A stretch of DNA of 64,000 nucleotides from Candidatus Gastranaerophilales bacterium (GTDB lineage: Bacteria; Cyanobacteriota; Vampirovibrionia; Gastranaerophilales; Gastranaerophilaceae), in the NCBI GenBank assembly GCA_944325835.1, contig CALVBO010000002.1, positions 62,001-126,000 on the forward strand. Reading direction: 5' to 3'. Positions 1 through 9,086 of this stretch are shown one piece after another. Both the position numbers and the translations under genes were made by a program. The notes beneath the pieces are model-generated. The model had not been told where the DNA came from and made no database searches. It worked only from the letters and a program-made list of their open reading frames with translations. Within the stretch, counting starts at the first letter, position 1. Every line of letters begins with the position of its first letter.

Positions 1-1
1 T

Positions 2-748
2 GAATTATTTAGACAGCATTTAATCGAAAAAAGAGCAGTAAAAGTTATCGCGGGTATTGATAACTTTGATATTGAAAACATTAAAAAAGTTGTTTCATCC
101 GCACAGGTTGCAGGCGCAAGCGCTGTTGACATCTGCGCAGATGAAGAAATTATCTCTGAAGTAAGAGAAATGACAGAATTACCTTTATTTGTATCATCAG
201 TAGTTCCGGCAGAACTTGCAAGAGCGGTTGAACTCGGCGCTGATGCCATTGAATTAGGCAACTTTGATGCGCTTTACAAAAAAGGCATGTCATTCTCAGC
301 AGATGAAGTAATGAATCTTGTTAAAGAAACTTTATCTTTACTTGGCGGCAAAAGAGTATTTTTCTCTGTAACAATTCCTGGTGAAATTTCTGTAGCTGAT
401 CAAATTGAATTGGCAAGAAAACTTGAATATATGGGAATTGACTTAATCCAAACAGAAGGTCATTACACTAACAGAGAAAACCTTGACGGTGTAAGAGGCT
501 TGATGAACAGAGCAGAATTAACCCTGTCAAACACAATCGAACTTTCAAGAAACATAGATATGCCGATTATGACAGCAACCGGCATCAACTCAACAACAGC
601 ACCGTTTGCATTTGCGGCAGGTGCAAGCGCAATCGGCGTTGGTTCTTGCGTAAACAAATTGAATTCAGAACTTTCAATGATAGCAACAATCAAATCAATC
701 GTTGAAATCGCTGCTAAAAACAAACAAGAAGTTTTGGAATTGGTATAG
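2..748 (+). CDS. ycf23: Ycf23/DUF561 family protein (5' partial)
   Basis: The frame is open from base 2, so the N-terminus lies outside the window; a start at the internal ATG at 170 would cut the fold. The read-through protein begins ELFRQHLIEKRAVKVIAGID and contains IDNFDIENIKKVVSSAQVAG, PLFVSSVVPAEL, GADAIELGNFD and IQTEGHY, which match my memory of cyanobacterial and red-algal plastid Ycf23 (DUF561, a TIM-barrel-like family). The cellular role of the family is not known to me; in photosynthetic relatives it has been linked to photosynthetic electron transport, which cannot apply directly here. It ends 56 bp before prepilin 1, which is convergent, with a shared terminator between them. The family call is confident, the function unknown. 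Confidence 0.85.
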   Translation, partial: ELFRQHLIEKRAVKVIAGIDNFDIENIKKVVSSAQVAGASAVDICADEEIISEVREMTELPLFVSSVVPAELARAVELGADAIELGNFDALYKKGMSFSADEVMNLVKETLSLLGGKRVFFSVTIPGEISVADQIELARKLEYMGIDLIQTEGHYTNRENLDGVRGLMNRAELTLSNTIELSRNIDMPIMTATGINSTTAPFAFAAGASAIGVGSCVNKLNSELSMIATIKSIVEIAAKNKQEVLELV

Positions 749-771
749 TTCAATAATAAAACTTAAAAAGC

Positions 772-801
772 GAAATGCGCGGGCAAAAGCCCGCGCATTT
801 C
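772..801. terminator. bidirectional terminator between ycf23 and prepilin 1
   Basis: A perfect 13-bp stem (772-784 with 789-801, left arm GAAATGCGCGGGC) with an AAAA loop lies between two convergent stop codons. The left flank is A-rich and the right flank has CCGTTTA, so it could serve both directions. Confidence 0.8.
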
Positions 802-804
802 CGT

Positions 805-1788
805 TTATCTGTAAATACATAATACATTACCGCTTGCATAAGAATGATCAAAATTTCTCATACCTGTTTGAAATCCTTGATACCAGTAGCTATCCGCATC
901 TTTTTTAGAACTTGTCACAAAGTTATCATAAGACAATCCTAAAAAGAATTGGTTAACAAACAAGGAGGCTGCTTCATCTTTATTTGGCAGCCGATGTTCA
1001 CGATTATTAGCAGCGCAGGCAGAAATTGCTTCCTGAGGAGTCAAGGATTCTCCGACTTTATGATTATAAGGCACAGGTGCAACAACAATACTGTCACTGG
1101 AATTCAAAACAGAAATAAATCCAATATCTTTTCCAACAGTATTCGGGCCTTTGTTCCCGTTCAGGTCATAGACAAAGTTTGCACAAATAAGAGGTTGTAC
1201 AAAATGCCATTCATTTTCATTCCCGTTAGATACACAATTAGGATTATAGAAAGTGAGAATACTCTCGCCGTTTGCAGTTTCAAACGCGGCAGCCTTTGTA
1301 TTTAATGTTGAATATGAAGATGAAAAACCTGATGCTGTTGAAATTGTAGTATTTATCATTACGGAATTCAGCGTTAGCATATCGGCAGGAATAATCTTCT
1401 GATTACCGTTCAAGTCAGTAAACTTTGAAGCAATGCCGCAATCCGTGAGGTGGTCACTGTCGCATATATTGTTAATTTTAAGGACTTTTGACAGCCCGCC
1501 GGTTATAAAGGTTTCGGCGGCATTATCTTCTATTGAGGTTGAACCTGCGCTGTCAGTATTTTCTCTTAAAGTACCATAACCATTGAGTGCCGGCATTAGG
1601 GCAATTGCCTGTGAAAACCGCGCATAAAGCGCTTTTCTTTGCGTGTTCCACGTACGCTCATTTATGTTTCCCGTAAGGCTCGGTAACGTTATCGCCGCCA
1701 CCACACCGATAATTGTCAGGGATAACAGAATCTCTGCCATTGTGAATGCGGCTCGCAATGACGGTAGACACTTACGGACACATTGCAT
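805..1788 (-). CDS. prepilin-like protein 1, type IV pilin/pseudopilin N-terminus
   Basis: The protein carries a class III signal: leader MQCVRKCLPSLRAA, then FTMAEILLSLTIIGVVAAIT with the expected Glu at mature position 5 and a long hydrophobic helix. Cleavage would leave Phe1 of the mature pilin after Ala. The C-terminal half has the loop DLNGNKGPNTVGKDIG, shared with the other prepilins here. It should be processed by a prepilin peptidase and displayed or assembled at the envelope. The ATG at 1788 is only one option: the frame stays open upstream to a G14 tract at 1927-1940, and a better ribosome site lies before an ATG at 1969 in another frame. Minor pilin and T2SS-like pseudopilin roles cannot be separated from sequence. 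Confidence 0.8.
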   Translation of the reverse strand: MQCVRKCLPSLRAAFTMAEILLSLTIIGVVAAITLPSLTGNINERTWNTQRKALYARFSQAIALMPALNGYGTLRENTDSAGSTSIEDNAAETFITGGLSKVLKINNICDSDHLTDCGIASKFTDLNGNQKIIPADMLTLNSVMINTTISTASGFSSSYSTLNTKAAAFETANGESILTFYNPNCVSNGNENEWHFVQPLICANFVYDLNGNKGPNTVGKDIGFISVLNSSDSIVVAPVPYNHKVGESLTPQEAISACAANNREHRLPNKDEAASLFVNQFFLGLSYDNFVTSSKKDADSYWYQGFQTGMRNFDHSYASGNVLCIYR

Positions 1789-1926
1789 ATTTTTGTCACC
1801 CTGAACTTGATTCAGGGTCTGGCCAACGTAGGATACCCGCTCGTAACGTGGAACAGATGCTGAAACAAGTTCAGCATGACATGGGGAACTAACATCCTCA
1901 ATACCTAATTTTGCGGGTAAGGCACG

Positions 1927-1969
1927 CCCCCCCCCCCCCCGTCATAATCTTTACACCTCGTCTTTTCAT
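1927..1969 (-). promoter_or_regulatory. leader ORF plus G14 tract before prepilin 1
   Basis: On the minus strand a ribosome site AAAGGA sits 8 nt before ATG 1969. Ten codons follow (MKRRGVKIMT), then exactly 14 G (plus-strand C14, 1927-1940). With 14 G the frame ends after about nine further codons past the tract. With 13 or 16 G it would run without a stop through the 46 codons before Met 1788 into the prepilin. This matches the layout of a contingency locus altered by slipped-strand changes. The tract length in the assembly may be imprecise. Confidence 0.75.
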
Positions 1970-2102
1970 TTCTTCTATCCTTTCTTTTTATTGTGTTGGG
2001 CTGGCAAGCCCAACCTACTTTAGCATAAGGCAATAGGACTATTCTTTTTTTCTTCCATTTGGTTATAACGACTCATTGCCTTATTCTCTTATTGCCTTCT
2101 TC

Positions 2103-2131
2103 ATTATGTACGATTTTACGAGTTTAGTCAA
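2103..2131 (-). promoter_or_regulatory. sigma70-like promoter of prepilin 1
   Basis: TTGACT (2126-2131) and CATAAT (2103-2108) are separated by 17 bp on the minus strand. The same pair and spacing occur before prepilins 2 and 3. Transcription would start near 2096, giving an untranslated leader of about 125 nt to the ATG at 1969; that leader carries an 8-bp hairpin with arm GTTGGGCT at about 1995-2014. The promoter overlaps the divergent secA promoter region. Confidence 0.75.
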
Positions 2132-2134
2132 TAC

Positions 2135-2140
2135 TATAAT
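2135..2140 (+). promoter_or_regulatory. probable secA -10 box
   Basis: A consensus TATAAT lies 59 bp before the secA start codon. No convincing -35 is visible. It lies only a few bases from the -35 of the divergent prepilin 1 promoter (2126-2131), so the two promoters could interfere with each other. Confidence 0.5.
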
Positions 2141-2198
2141 ACTATTTTTTCATGTCCATGCTATTATAAACTTAACAGACACAATTTGGAGAGGAAAA

Positions 2199-4853
2199 AT
2201 GATAGGTTTACTATTAAAATTGCTGGGTGATCCCAACGAACGCAAAATTAAAAATATAATGGGCATAATAGAACATATTAACGCACTTGAGCCGCAATTT
2301 GCAGAAATGACAGATGAGGAACTCCGCGCAAAAACAACAGAGTTTAAAGAGATTTTAGCGAAACGCAAAACGTCAGACGATTTTATGACCGACAGAAAGC
2401 TTGAAAAAGAAGCTCTGGACAAAATTCTTCCGGAAGCTTTTGCGACAGTCAGAGAAGCCGGCAAAAGAGTTTTGAATATGCGGCACTTTGACGTTCAGTT
2501 AATCGGCGGGTACTTTCTTCACAACGGACACATCACGGAGATGAGAACCGGTGAAGGTAAAACTCTTGTTGCAACGCTTCCTGCATATCTTAATGCACTT
2601 ACGGGCAAAGGTGTTCACGTTGTCACGGTAAACGATTACCTTGCAAAACGTGACAGCGAGTGGATGGGAAAAATTTATGAATTTTTAGGTTTAACGGTCG
2701 GCGTTGTTCTCTCAGGGGTTCGCGGTGCTGATGAATACGAGCAAAAAAGACGCGCGTATAACTGCGATATTACATACGGAACAAACAACGAATTTGGTTT
2801 TGACTACCTGCGCGACAACATGGCACAGGATAAAAACATGCTTGTTCAACGCCCGTATAACTATGCAATTATCGACGAAGTCGACAGCATTTTGATTGAC
2901 GAAGCCAGAACACCTTTAATCATAAGCGGTCGCCTTGAAAAATCGGCAGAAACTTATCTTTTAATGGCAAAAATTGCACCGCAGCTTGAAAAAATAAAAG
3001 ATTACGAGGTTGATGAAAAGAATAAAAACGTTATCCTGACCGAGGACGGTATTGACCATGCGCAGGAACTTTTAGGCGTAACAGATCTATTTGATGTTTC
3101 GACCCAGTACGCGCACCACCTTTTGCAGGCACTTAAGGCAAAAGAACTCTACATCCGTGATACTGATTACGTTGTCAAAAACGGTGAAGTTCAGATTGTT
3201 GACGAGTTTACCGGTCGTATTATGGAAGGCAGACGCTGGTCGGAAGGTTTACATCAGGCGCTGGAGGCAAAAGAAGGCGTAAAAATTCAGGACGAAACCC
3301 AAACGCTTGCAAGCATTACGTATCAAAACCTGTTCAGACTTTACCCTAAGCTTTCCGGTATGACAGGTACGGCAATGACGGAAGAAGCTGAATTCGGTAA
3401 AATTTACAACCTTGAAGTTACGGTAATTCCAACCAACAAACCTGATATCAGAATTAACTATCCTGATAAGATTTACAAAACCGAGCTTCAAAAATATCTT
3501 GCGGCAGTTGAGGAAATTGCTGCGATTCACGAAACCGGCAGACCTGTTCTGGTCGGTACGATAAGTATTGAGAAGTCAGAGTTTGTATCCGAACTTCTCA
3601 AACGCCGCGGTATCAAACACAATGTCTTAAACGCAAAACAACACGAACGAGAAGCTTATATCATTGCACAGGCCGGACGAAAAGGCGCAGTCACTATTGC
3701 AACGAACATGGCGGGCCGCGGAACAGATATTCTCTTAGGCGGTAACGCAGAATTTATGGCAAAAGAAAATCTGGACAGCAAGGGAATTACTCCGGAACAT
3801 CCTGATTATGAAAAATTGAAAAATGCCGCGCTTGATGACGCAAGAAAAATTACCGAGGCCGAACACGCAGAAGTAGTAAAACTTGGCGGTTTACACGTAA
3901 TAGGTACGGAACGCCACGAATCACGCCGTATTGATAACCAGCTGCGCGGCCGTGCAGCACGTCAGGGCGACCCTGGTTCGACAAGATTCTTCCTGTCACT
4001 GGAAGATAACCTGATGAGAATATTCGGCGGCGACAAAATTACAGCAGTCATGAATATGCTCAACATAGACGAAACAATGGAAATCGAATCGCCGTTAATT
4101 ACCAAACAAATTGAATCAGCACAGAAAAAAGTTGAAACCTACCACTTTGACATAAGAAAACACGTTCTTGAATATGACGATGTTATGAATATTCAGCGTG
4201 AAAAATTTTACGCGCAGCGCCGCAAGGTTCTTTTTGGCAAAAACCTCTCCGGCGATATTCAGTATATGATTGAGCGCGAAACGGACAGAATTCTGCGCAG
4301 CTACATCGCACCGGGAATGACACCTGATGAATACATCTTTGACGATTTGACAACAATGATTAAAGAAATTCACTCAACAATCCCGCAGCTTTCACAACTT
4401 GATGTTCACGATATTCAAGGGTTGAAGTTTGACGCGATTTACGAAAAGATTAAAGATCTTGCTATTGATGCCTATAAAACTCACGAAGCGTCTTTAATCA
4501 ACTTCTACAACAGCGTTCTGAGCAAATATGACCCGAATTTTATGCCGCAGCAACCGTTTACGGATGACAACATGGTAAGAGGTCTGGAACGCGATATTCT
4601 GCTTAAAACCATTGATGCGAAATGGATTGACCACCTTCACAACATCGACATGGTTCGCGACAGCATAGGGCTTCGCGCATACGGTCAAAAAGACCCGCTT
4701 ATTGAATACAAAAAAGAAGCGTACGATTTATTCAACAAAATGATGTACGAAATTCAGGGCGAAACTGTAAAATATTTATTCCGTATGAAATTCGGGATTC
4801 AGATTATGAACAACCCTGTTGAAGAAATGATAGAAGATAAAGAAGAAGAATAG
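2199..4853 (+). CDS. secA: preprotein translocase ATPase SecA
   Basis: SecA is the motor that drives unfolded preproteins through SecYEG at the inner membrane. The 884-residue protein has the Walker A region MRTGEGKTL near residue 115, the [19 protein letters not shown] helicase/linker motif near 226, the [16 protein letters not shown] region, [16 protein letters not shown] and [13 protein letters not shown]. The start at ATG 2199 is chosen because GGAGAGG precedes it by about 5 nt and the product begins [18 protein letters not shown], as SecA normally does; in-frame starts further upstream lack a ribosome site. The C-terminus ends in an acidic tail without the Cys-rich zinc motif seen in many SecA proteins. 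ychF follows 15 bp downstream, probably in the same transcript. Confidence 0.98.
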   Translation: MIGLLLKLLGDPNERKIKNIMGIIEHINALEPQFAEMTDEELRAKTTEFKEILAKRKTSDDFMTDRKLEKEALDKILPEAFATVREAGKRVLNMRHFDVQLIGGYFLHNGHITEMRTGEGKTLVATLPAYLNALTGKGVHVVTVNDYLAKRDSEWMGKIYEFLGLTVGVVLSGVRGADEYEQKRRAYNCDITYGTNNEFGFDYLRDNMAQDKNMLVQRPYNYAIIDEVDSILIDEARTPLIISGRLEKSAETYLLMAKIAPQLEKIKDYEVDEKNKNVILTEDGIDHAQELLGVTDLFDVSTQYAHHLLQALKAKELYIRDTDYVVKNGEVQIVDEFTGRIMEGRRWSEGLHQALEAKEGVKIQDETQTLASITYQNLFRLYPKLSGMTGTAMTEEAEFGKIYNLEVTVIPTNKPDIRINYPDKIYKTELQKYLAAVEEIAAIHETGRPVLVGTISIEKSEFVSELLKRRGIKHNVLNAKQHEREAYIIAQAGRKGAVTIATNMAGRGTDILLGGNAEFMAKENLDSKGITPEHPDYEKLKNAALDDARKITEAEHAEVVKLGGLHVIGTERHESRRIDNQLRGRAARQGDPGSTRFFLSLEDNLMRIFGGDKITAVMNMLNIDETMEIESPLITKQIESAQKKVETYHFDIRKHVLEYDDVMNIQREKFYAQRRKVLFGKNLSGDIQYMIERETDRILRSYIAPGMTPDEYIFDDLTTMIKEIHSTIPQLSQLDVHDIQGLKFDAIYEKIKDLAIDAYKTHEASLINFYNSVLSKYDPNFMPQQPFTDDNMVRGLERDILLKTIDAKWIDHLHNIDMVRDSIGLRAYGQKDPLIEYKKEAYDLFNKMMYEIQGETVKYLFRMKFGIQIMNNPVEEMIEDKEEE

Positions 4854-4868
4854 AAGGAAATATAAAAT

Positions 4869-5966
4869 ATGTTAAGGACAGGTATAGTAGGACTTCCGAA
4901 TGTCGGGAAATCAACATTATTCAACGCGCTGACCAGCGCCAAGAACGCTCAGAGCGCAAATTATCCGTTCTGCACCATTGAACCTAACGTGGGCGTGGTT
5001 AATGTTCCGGATGAAAGACTTGAAGTTCTGGCAAAACTATGCAAAACACAGGAAATTATCCCGACTGCAATTGAATTTGTTGACATTGCAGGGCTTGTAA
5101 AAGGCGCAAGCAAAGGCGAAGGTCTGGGCAACCAGTTTCTGCACAACATCCGCGAAGTCGACGCTATTATTCAGGTCGTAAGATGTTTTGACGACGAAAA
5201 CACAATCCACGTAGCAGGAAGAGTTAACCCTCTTGACGATATAGAAACAATCAACACGGAACTTGCCCTTGCTGACCTTGCATCTGTTGAAAAACGTCTT
5301 GCACGTATCTCAAAACAGGCAAAAAGCGGCGACAAAGACGCTGTTTTAGAAGAAAAAGTTTTGAATAAACTCTCCGAACTTTTGAACGAAAGCTCATTCA
5401 TTAATTTGAAAGATCATTTTGAAGAGGACGAAATTCCTGTAGCCAAAATGCTTAATCTTATGTCGACAAAACCTGTGATTTACGTTGCAAATGTTGCGGA
5501 AACAGACATCAAAGACGGCAATGCTTACACAAAACAGGTTGAAGAATACGCTAAATCGCACGGTGCTGAAACAGTTATTATTTCCGCACGTATTGAAGAA
5601 GAACTTGCCGAACTCGGGCCGGAAGAAGCAAAAGAATACCTTGCCGAACTGGGTGTTGAGGATAGCGGTATTAACAAAATGATTAAATCCGTATATAAAT
5701 TGTTGAACCTGAGAACCTTTATCACCGCAGGCGAAAAAGAAGTTCACGCCTGGACCATTCCGGCAGGCGCCAAAGCGCCGCAGGCGGCAGGTGTTATTCA
5801 TACCGACTTTGAAAAAGGATTTATCCGCGCTGAAATCACGCCATACAAAGATTTTGCCGAACTTGGCTCCTACGTTGCGTGCAAAGAAAAAGGCGTAACC
5901 CGTTTGGAAGGAAAAGATTACGTTGTTCAGGACGGCGACATCGTCCACTTCAGATTTGCAGTCTAA
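4869..5966 (+). CDS. ychF: redox/ribosome-associated P-loop ATPase YchF
   Basis: The 365-residue protein has the Obg-family G1 motif GLPNVGKST at residues 7-15, [22 protein letters not shown] (switch II/G3 region) and a C-terminal TGS domain ending [14 protein letters not shown]. YchF proteins bind ribosomes and prefer ATP to GTP; roles in oxidative stress and translation-start fidelity are described in other bacteria. The length is normal for the family. It sits 15 bp after secA with its own AGAAGGAAA ribosome site and is followed by a strong hairpin terminator, so it is probably the last gene of a secA-ychF unit. Confidence 0.97.
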   Translation: MLRTGIVGLPNVGKSTLFNALTSAKNAQSANYPFCTIEPNVGVVNVPDERLEVLAKLCKTQEIIPTAIEFVDIAGLVKGASKGEGLGNQFLHNIREVDAIIQVVRCFDDENTIHVAGRVNPLDDIETINTELALADLASVEKRLARISKQAKSGDKDAVLEEKVLNKLSELLNESSFINLKDHFEEDEIPVAKMLNLMSTKPVIYVANVAETDIKDGNAYTKQVEEYAKSHGAETVIISARIEEELAELGPEEAKEYLAELGVEDSGINKMIKSVYKLLNLRTFITAGEKEVHAWTIPAGAKAPQAAGVIHTDFEKGFIRAEITPYKDFAELGSYVACKEKGVTRLEGKDYVVQDGDIVHFRFAV

Positions 5967-5982
5967 ACATATCATCAATATG

Positions 5983-6012
5983 AAAAAACGGGTTATTAAA
6001 AACCCGTTTTTT
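5983..6012. terminator. bidirectional terminator after ychF
   Basis: A perfect 12-bp stem (5983-5994 with 6001-6012, left arm AAAAAACGGGTT) is followed by a T-run. The stop codon of the convergent XRE gene lies in the loop, so one hairpin serves both genes. Confidence 0.85.
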
Positions 6013-6223
6013 TTATAAATTTAACTTCACAAGGTACATTAAACTCATCAAGAAGCCTCTCAATAGTCTTAATGTATGTATTGCCCTCTCCATTTTCAAT
6101 TTTTTGAATTTGCGAACGAGTTAATCCAAGTTTTGCAGCCAACTCTTTTTGTGTAAGATTGTGTTCAATTCTGGCGAATCTAATACTTTTTCCAAATTCT
6201 TTTAGCGATTTATCAACAGACAT
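5996..6223 (-). CDS. small XRE-family HTH regulator
   Basis: A 75-residue protein made almost entirely of one Cro/C1-type helix-turn-helix: FGKSIRFARIEHNLTQKEL, AAKLGLTRSQIQKIENGEG, then a helix ending CEVKFIKKTGF. This kind of single-domain protein often acts as a repressor or as the antitoxin of a HigB/RelE-type pair, but no toxin-like gene adjoins it. The start at 6223 is chosen because AGGAGGAATT lies directly upstream; a longer in-frame version to 6283 has no ribosome site. It is divergent from a second XRE gene at 6369, so the 145 bp between them may hold shared operators. Target unknown. Confidence 0.8.
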   Translation of the reverse strand: MSVDKSLKEFGKSIRFARIEHNLTQKELAAKLGLTRSQIQKIENGEGNTYIKTIERLLDEFNVPCEVKFIKKTGF

Positions 6224-6368
6224 AATTCCTCCTAAAAAGACTTTTTTACATATTTTAACGCTAACGGCATGAATATAACACATTTTTCTCTTTTTGGCAA
6301 TATTTTTGAAGCGAAATTATCTTTTTAAAATGTTCACTTTATTTGTATAAAATAGTAAAATAACAAAT

Positions 6369-6692
6369 ATGGATATTATCAAAAATTTTGGACGACGTTT
6401 ACGAGAAATTCGAAAAAGTAAGGGTTATAATCAATCACAACTTGCCGGCGCAATAGGAGTAGAAGCTAATGCGATAAGCCAACTTGAACTGGGCGAACGT
6501 TTACCTAAAAAAGAAAATCTTGAAAAATTATGCAAAGTATTAGAAATTGAGCCTAAAGATTTATTTGATTTCGGTCACTTAAAAACAAAAGAAGAACTTC
6601 TCAAAGATATAACCAAGTTGATTGAAGATGCAGATTTAAAAGAATTACAATATTTTCATAAGATGATTGTGGCAATAAGAGAAATGAAATAA
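6369..6692 (+). CDS. XRE-family HTH regulator with C-terminal helical domain
   Basis: A 107-residue protein with an N-terminal HTH (FGRRLREIRKSKGYNQSQL, GVEANAISQLELGERLPKKE) and the common LEIEPKDLFDF junction, followed by a short helical tail rich in Lys, Glu and Leu that may mediate dimerisation. The same plan recurs at 23097. There is no ribosome site before ATG 6369; a TATAAA box at 6346-6351 would put the transcript start close to the ATG, suggesting a leaderless mRNA. DNA-binding repressor is the likely role; target genes are not evident. Confidence 0.8.
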   Translation: MDIIKNFGRRLREIRKSKGYNQSQLAGAIGVEANAISQLELGERLPKKENLEKLCKVLEIEPKDLFDFGHLKTKEELLKDITKLIEDADLKELQYFHKMIVAIREMK

Positions 6693-6737
6693 TATATTTT
6701 GCAATTTATATCGGGATATGCCCAACTATTTAAACGA

Positions 6738-6766
6738 TTGCATAAGATTTGAAAATATGCTAGAAT
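6738..6766 (+). promoter_or_regulatory. promoter of the GGDEF gene
   Basis: TTGCAT (6738-6743), a 17-bp spacer and TAGAAT (6761-6766), with a TGC extension before the -10. A purine-rich ribosome site AGAGAGG follows before ATG 6789. Confidence 0.6.
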
Positions 6767-6788
6767 AGTTTTCAAAGAGAGGTTTTGT

Positions 6789-7667
6789 ATGAAAAATATC
6801 GTAATTTATGCACCAAGAAAAGAATCGCAAATCGCGGAGCTTCTTGAAAAAGAATTTGATGACGCAAATATAAGAGTAGAAGAGGATTATACCTTAAAAG
6901 AATACGAAACACTTAACCCTAGCCTTATTATAACAGAAAACGTTACTAATTTAGCCGATACGCTGGCTCTCGTTAAGTTTAAAACCCCGATTTTATTTAT
7001 CGGAGAAGAGTTTAAAAAAGCACAGGTGGTAAGAGCTTTTGCTTACGACTTTATAAAGACTCCGCTTGATACAAGCGAACTTATTATAAGAGTCCGCGCA
7101 ATGCTCAGAATCCGCGAACTTATGACAAAAATCCGTCAGGTTTCAACAACAGACGAATTAACCGGGCTGCACAACAGAAAATATATGCAGGAACGTCTTG
7201 ATCAGGAAATTTCACGTTCAAAACGCTACGGGTTGAAGCTTTCCTGCCTGCTGTTTGACCTTGACTTCTTTAAAGTTGTAAACGATATATACGGCTACAG
7301 CTGGGGCGATGTCCTTCTTAAATCCGTTGCTGAAAAATTAAAACAATTAATCAGAAAAGAAGATATTCTTACCCGCTACGGGGACGAAGAATTTCTGGTA
7401 ATCCTTCCAAACACCTCGGAAGAACAGGCATTCCTGTTTGCGGAACGTTTCAGACGCGACATTGAACGTATGGAATTTATTCCGGCAGGGGAAGAAGAAC
7501 GCCACCCGATAACGATTTCCGGCGGGATTTCAACATATCCTTGCATGGAAAACGTTGAAGAGGACGCAAATACCGTTATTCGTTATGCAGAACACGCGCT
7601 TTACAACGCTAAAAAACGCGGCAAAAACAAAATCGTTCAGTTCTCACAACTTAACCTCGGGGAATAA
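6789..7667 (+). CDS. receiver-like domain fused to a GGDEF domain with altered signature
   Basis: The 292-residue protein has an N-terminal receiver-like fold (about 1-110) joined to a GGDEF domain (about 118-290: TTDELTGLHNRKYM, LLFDLDFFKVVND, YGDEEFLVILPNT, ISGGIST, NAKKRGKNKI). GGDEF proteins make cyclic di-GMP. Two departures are visible. The receiver has Glu (PSLIITE) where phosphorylated Asp is expected, so it may not be switched by a kinase. The active-site loop reads GDEEF rather than GG(D/E)EF, so activity is doubtful. An RxxD inhibitory site (RKED) lies five residues before it. Another c-di-GMP gene lies at 23.4-25.4 kb. It may be a weak cyclase or a c-di-GMP sensor. Confidence 0.85.
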   Translation: MKNIVIYAPRKESQIAELLEKEFDDANIRVEEDYTLKEYETLNPSLIITENVTNLADTLALVKFKTPILFIGEEFKKAQVVRAFAYDFIKTPLDTSELIIRVRAMLRIRELMTKIRQVSTTDELTGLHNRKYMQERLDQEISRSKRYGLKLSCLLFDLDFFKVVNDIYGYSWGDVLLKSVAEKLKQLIRKEDILTRYGDEEFLVILPNTSEEQAFLFAERFRRDIERMEFIPAGEEERHPITISGGISTYPCMENVEEDANTVIRYAEHALYNAKKRGKNKIVQFSQLNLGE

Positions 7668-7691
7668 ATTTTTAAAATCATACTTGAGCAT

Positions 7692-7719
7692 AGAACTTCC
7701 GGCGAGAGTCGGAAGTTCT
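7692..7719. terminator. hairpin between the GGDEF gene and prfA
   Basis: A perfect 10-bp stem (arm AGAACTTCCG) with an 8-nt loop, followed by TATTGTTG. The U-tract is weak, so termination is plausible but not certain. Confidence 0.5.
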
Positions 7720-7745
7720 ATTGTTGAATAAAAATATTTTTGTAC

Positions 7746-7751
7746 TATAAT
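7746..7751 (+). promoter_or_regulatory. prfA -10 box, leaderless start
   Basis: TATAAT ends 7 nt before ATG 7759 and no Shine-Dalgarno sequence is present, so transcription would begin at or next to the start codon. A -35-like TTGAAT lies 16 bp upstream (7724-7729). Confidence 0.6.
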
Positions 7752-7758
7752 CAATCTT

Positions 7759-8841
7759 ATGAAAGATATGTTAGATAAGATTGAACAAATAGAGAAAAAA
7801 TACATTGAGTTGGGAGAAACTCTCTCAGACCCTGCTGTAATTCAGGATTACAACCGTTTCCGCGACCTTTCCAAGCAGAGAAAAGCTATGGAAGAAACCG
7901 TTGAAACTTACTATGCCTGGAAAAAAGCTAATGACACAATAGCCGAAACAAAAGAATTATTACACGGTGAAACTGACGAAGAAATGAGAGCATTTCTGAA
8001 ATCAGAACTGGAAGAAAATGAAGCAAAAATTCCTCAGTATGAAGAAAAAATGAAAGTTCTTCTTCTTCCGCGCGACCCGATGGATGATAAAGATATTATG
8101 CTTGAAATCCGCGGCGGTGCGGGCGGCGATGAGGCAAACATTTTTGCAGGCGACCTTTTGAGAATGTATCTGCGTTTTGCCGACAAGCAAGGCTGGCAGA
8201 CACAAATTCTCTCTAAAACAGAATGCGAAGCCGGCGGATATTCGGAAGTTATTGTTTCAATAAAAGGGGATAGTGTATATTCCAAACTTAAATACGAATC
8301 CGGAGTTCACCGCGTACAAAGGGTTCCGGCAACCGAATCTCAAGGACGGGTTCATACTTCAACCGCAACAGTTGCCGTTATGCCGGAAGTTGATGACGTT
8401 GAAATTGAACTCAATATGAACGATATTGAAATCACAACCGCACGTTCAGGCGGCGCCGGCGGTCAAAACGTTAACAAAGTCGAAACCGCTGCCAGAGTTT
8501 TCCACAAACCGACAGGAATCATGATTTTCTGTACGGAAGAACGCTCACAGCTTCAAAACAAAGAACGCGCACTCCAAATTCTTAAAGCAAAACTTTATGA
8601 TATGGAAGTTCAAAAACAAATGAAAGAAATCACCGACCTTCGCCGCTCTCAAGTCGGCTCCGGTGACAGAAGCGAACGTATCCGTACCTACAACTTCCCG
8701 CAAGGACGCCTGACCGACCACCGTATTAACCATAACCTTAACGTCTGGACTGTTATTGACGGGGATTTGGACGAGCTGCTCAAACTCCTCACGGAATACG
8801 ACCAGAAGTTAAAACTGGAAAAGCTTGCAGAGGTAAATTAA
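7759..8841 (+). CDS. prfA: peptide chain release factor 1
   Basis: RF1 reads UAA and UAG stop codons and triggers peptide release. The 360-residue protein carries the GGQ catalytic loop ([16 protein letters not shown]) near residue 235 and the recognition-domain sequence [18 protein letters not shown], whose PAT tripeptide is the RF1 form; RF2 has SPF. Length is typical. It heads a tight block: its TAA shares one base with the ATG of ylxR. In many bacteria nusA occupies this place before ylxR-infB; here nusA is absent and prfA leads. The start codon lacks a ribosome site and follows a -10 box by 7 nt. Confidence 0.98.
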   Translation: MKDMLDKIEQIEKKYIELGETLSDPAVIQDYNRFRDLSKQRKAMEETVETYYAWKKANDTIAETKELLHGETDEEMRAFLKSELEENEAKIPQYEEKMKVLLLPRDPMDDKDIMLEIRGGAGGDEANIFAGDLLRMYLRFADKQGWQTQILSKTECEAGGYSEVIVSIKGDSVYSKLKYESGVHRVQRVPATESQGRVHTSTATVAVMPEVDDVEIELNMNDIEITTARSGGAGGQNVNKVETAARVFHKPTGIMIFCTEERSQLQNKERALQILKAKLYDMEVQKQMKEITDLRRSQVGSGDRSERIRTYNFPQGRLTDHRINHNLNVWTVIDGDLDELLKLLTEYDQKLKLEKLAEVN

Positions 8842-9086
8842 TGACAGAGAGAAAATGCGTTGCCTGCGGAGAAATTAAAGACACAAAAGATTTGATAAAA
8901 ATCACAAAACAATCCCGAACAGGCGCCGTCGTTCTCAACCACGATACAAAAATATTTGGCAGATCTGCATATCTTTGCTATAATAAATCGTGTATTGAAG
9001 CCGCATTTAAAAAGAATAAACTCCAAAAGGCACTGCGTACAAGCTTACCAGAGGATTTGAAAGGAAAAATAATTAATGAGTTTTGA
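8841..9086 (+). CDS. ylxR: YlxR family RNA-binding protein
   Basis: An 81-residue protein starting [20 protein letters not shown], with GRSAYLCYNKSCIEAAFKKN and a basic C-terminal half: the DUF448/YlxR pattern, with paired Cys residues near residues 6-9 and 47-52. YlxR is a small nucleic-acid-binding protein usually sitting between nusA and infB; reported roles include binding RNase P RNA in Bacillus. It overlaps prfA by 1 bp and infB by 11 bp, so translation of the three genes is probably coupled. Confidence 0.93.
   Translation: MTERKCVACGEIKDTKDLIKITKQSRTGAVVLNHDTKIFGRSAYLCYNKSCIEAAFKKNKLQKALRTSLPEDLKGKIINEF

Noticed and set aside
1927-1940. C14 run as an assembly gap or sequencing artefact
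   Set aside because: Three separate loci have the same length run in the same position relative to promoter, leader and pilin, with no N bases. Exact length may still be off by one or two, which matters for the on/off state.
2076-2198. N-terminal extension of SecA from 2076
   Set aside because: It lacks a ribosome site, overlaps the divergent pilin promoter and adds residues not found in SecA; ATG 2199 with GGAGAGG is clearly better.
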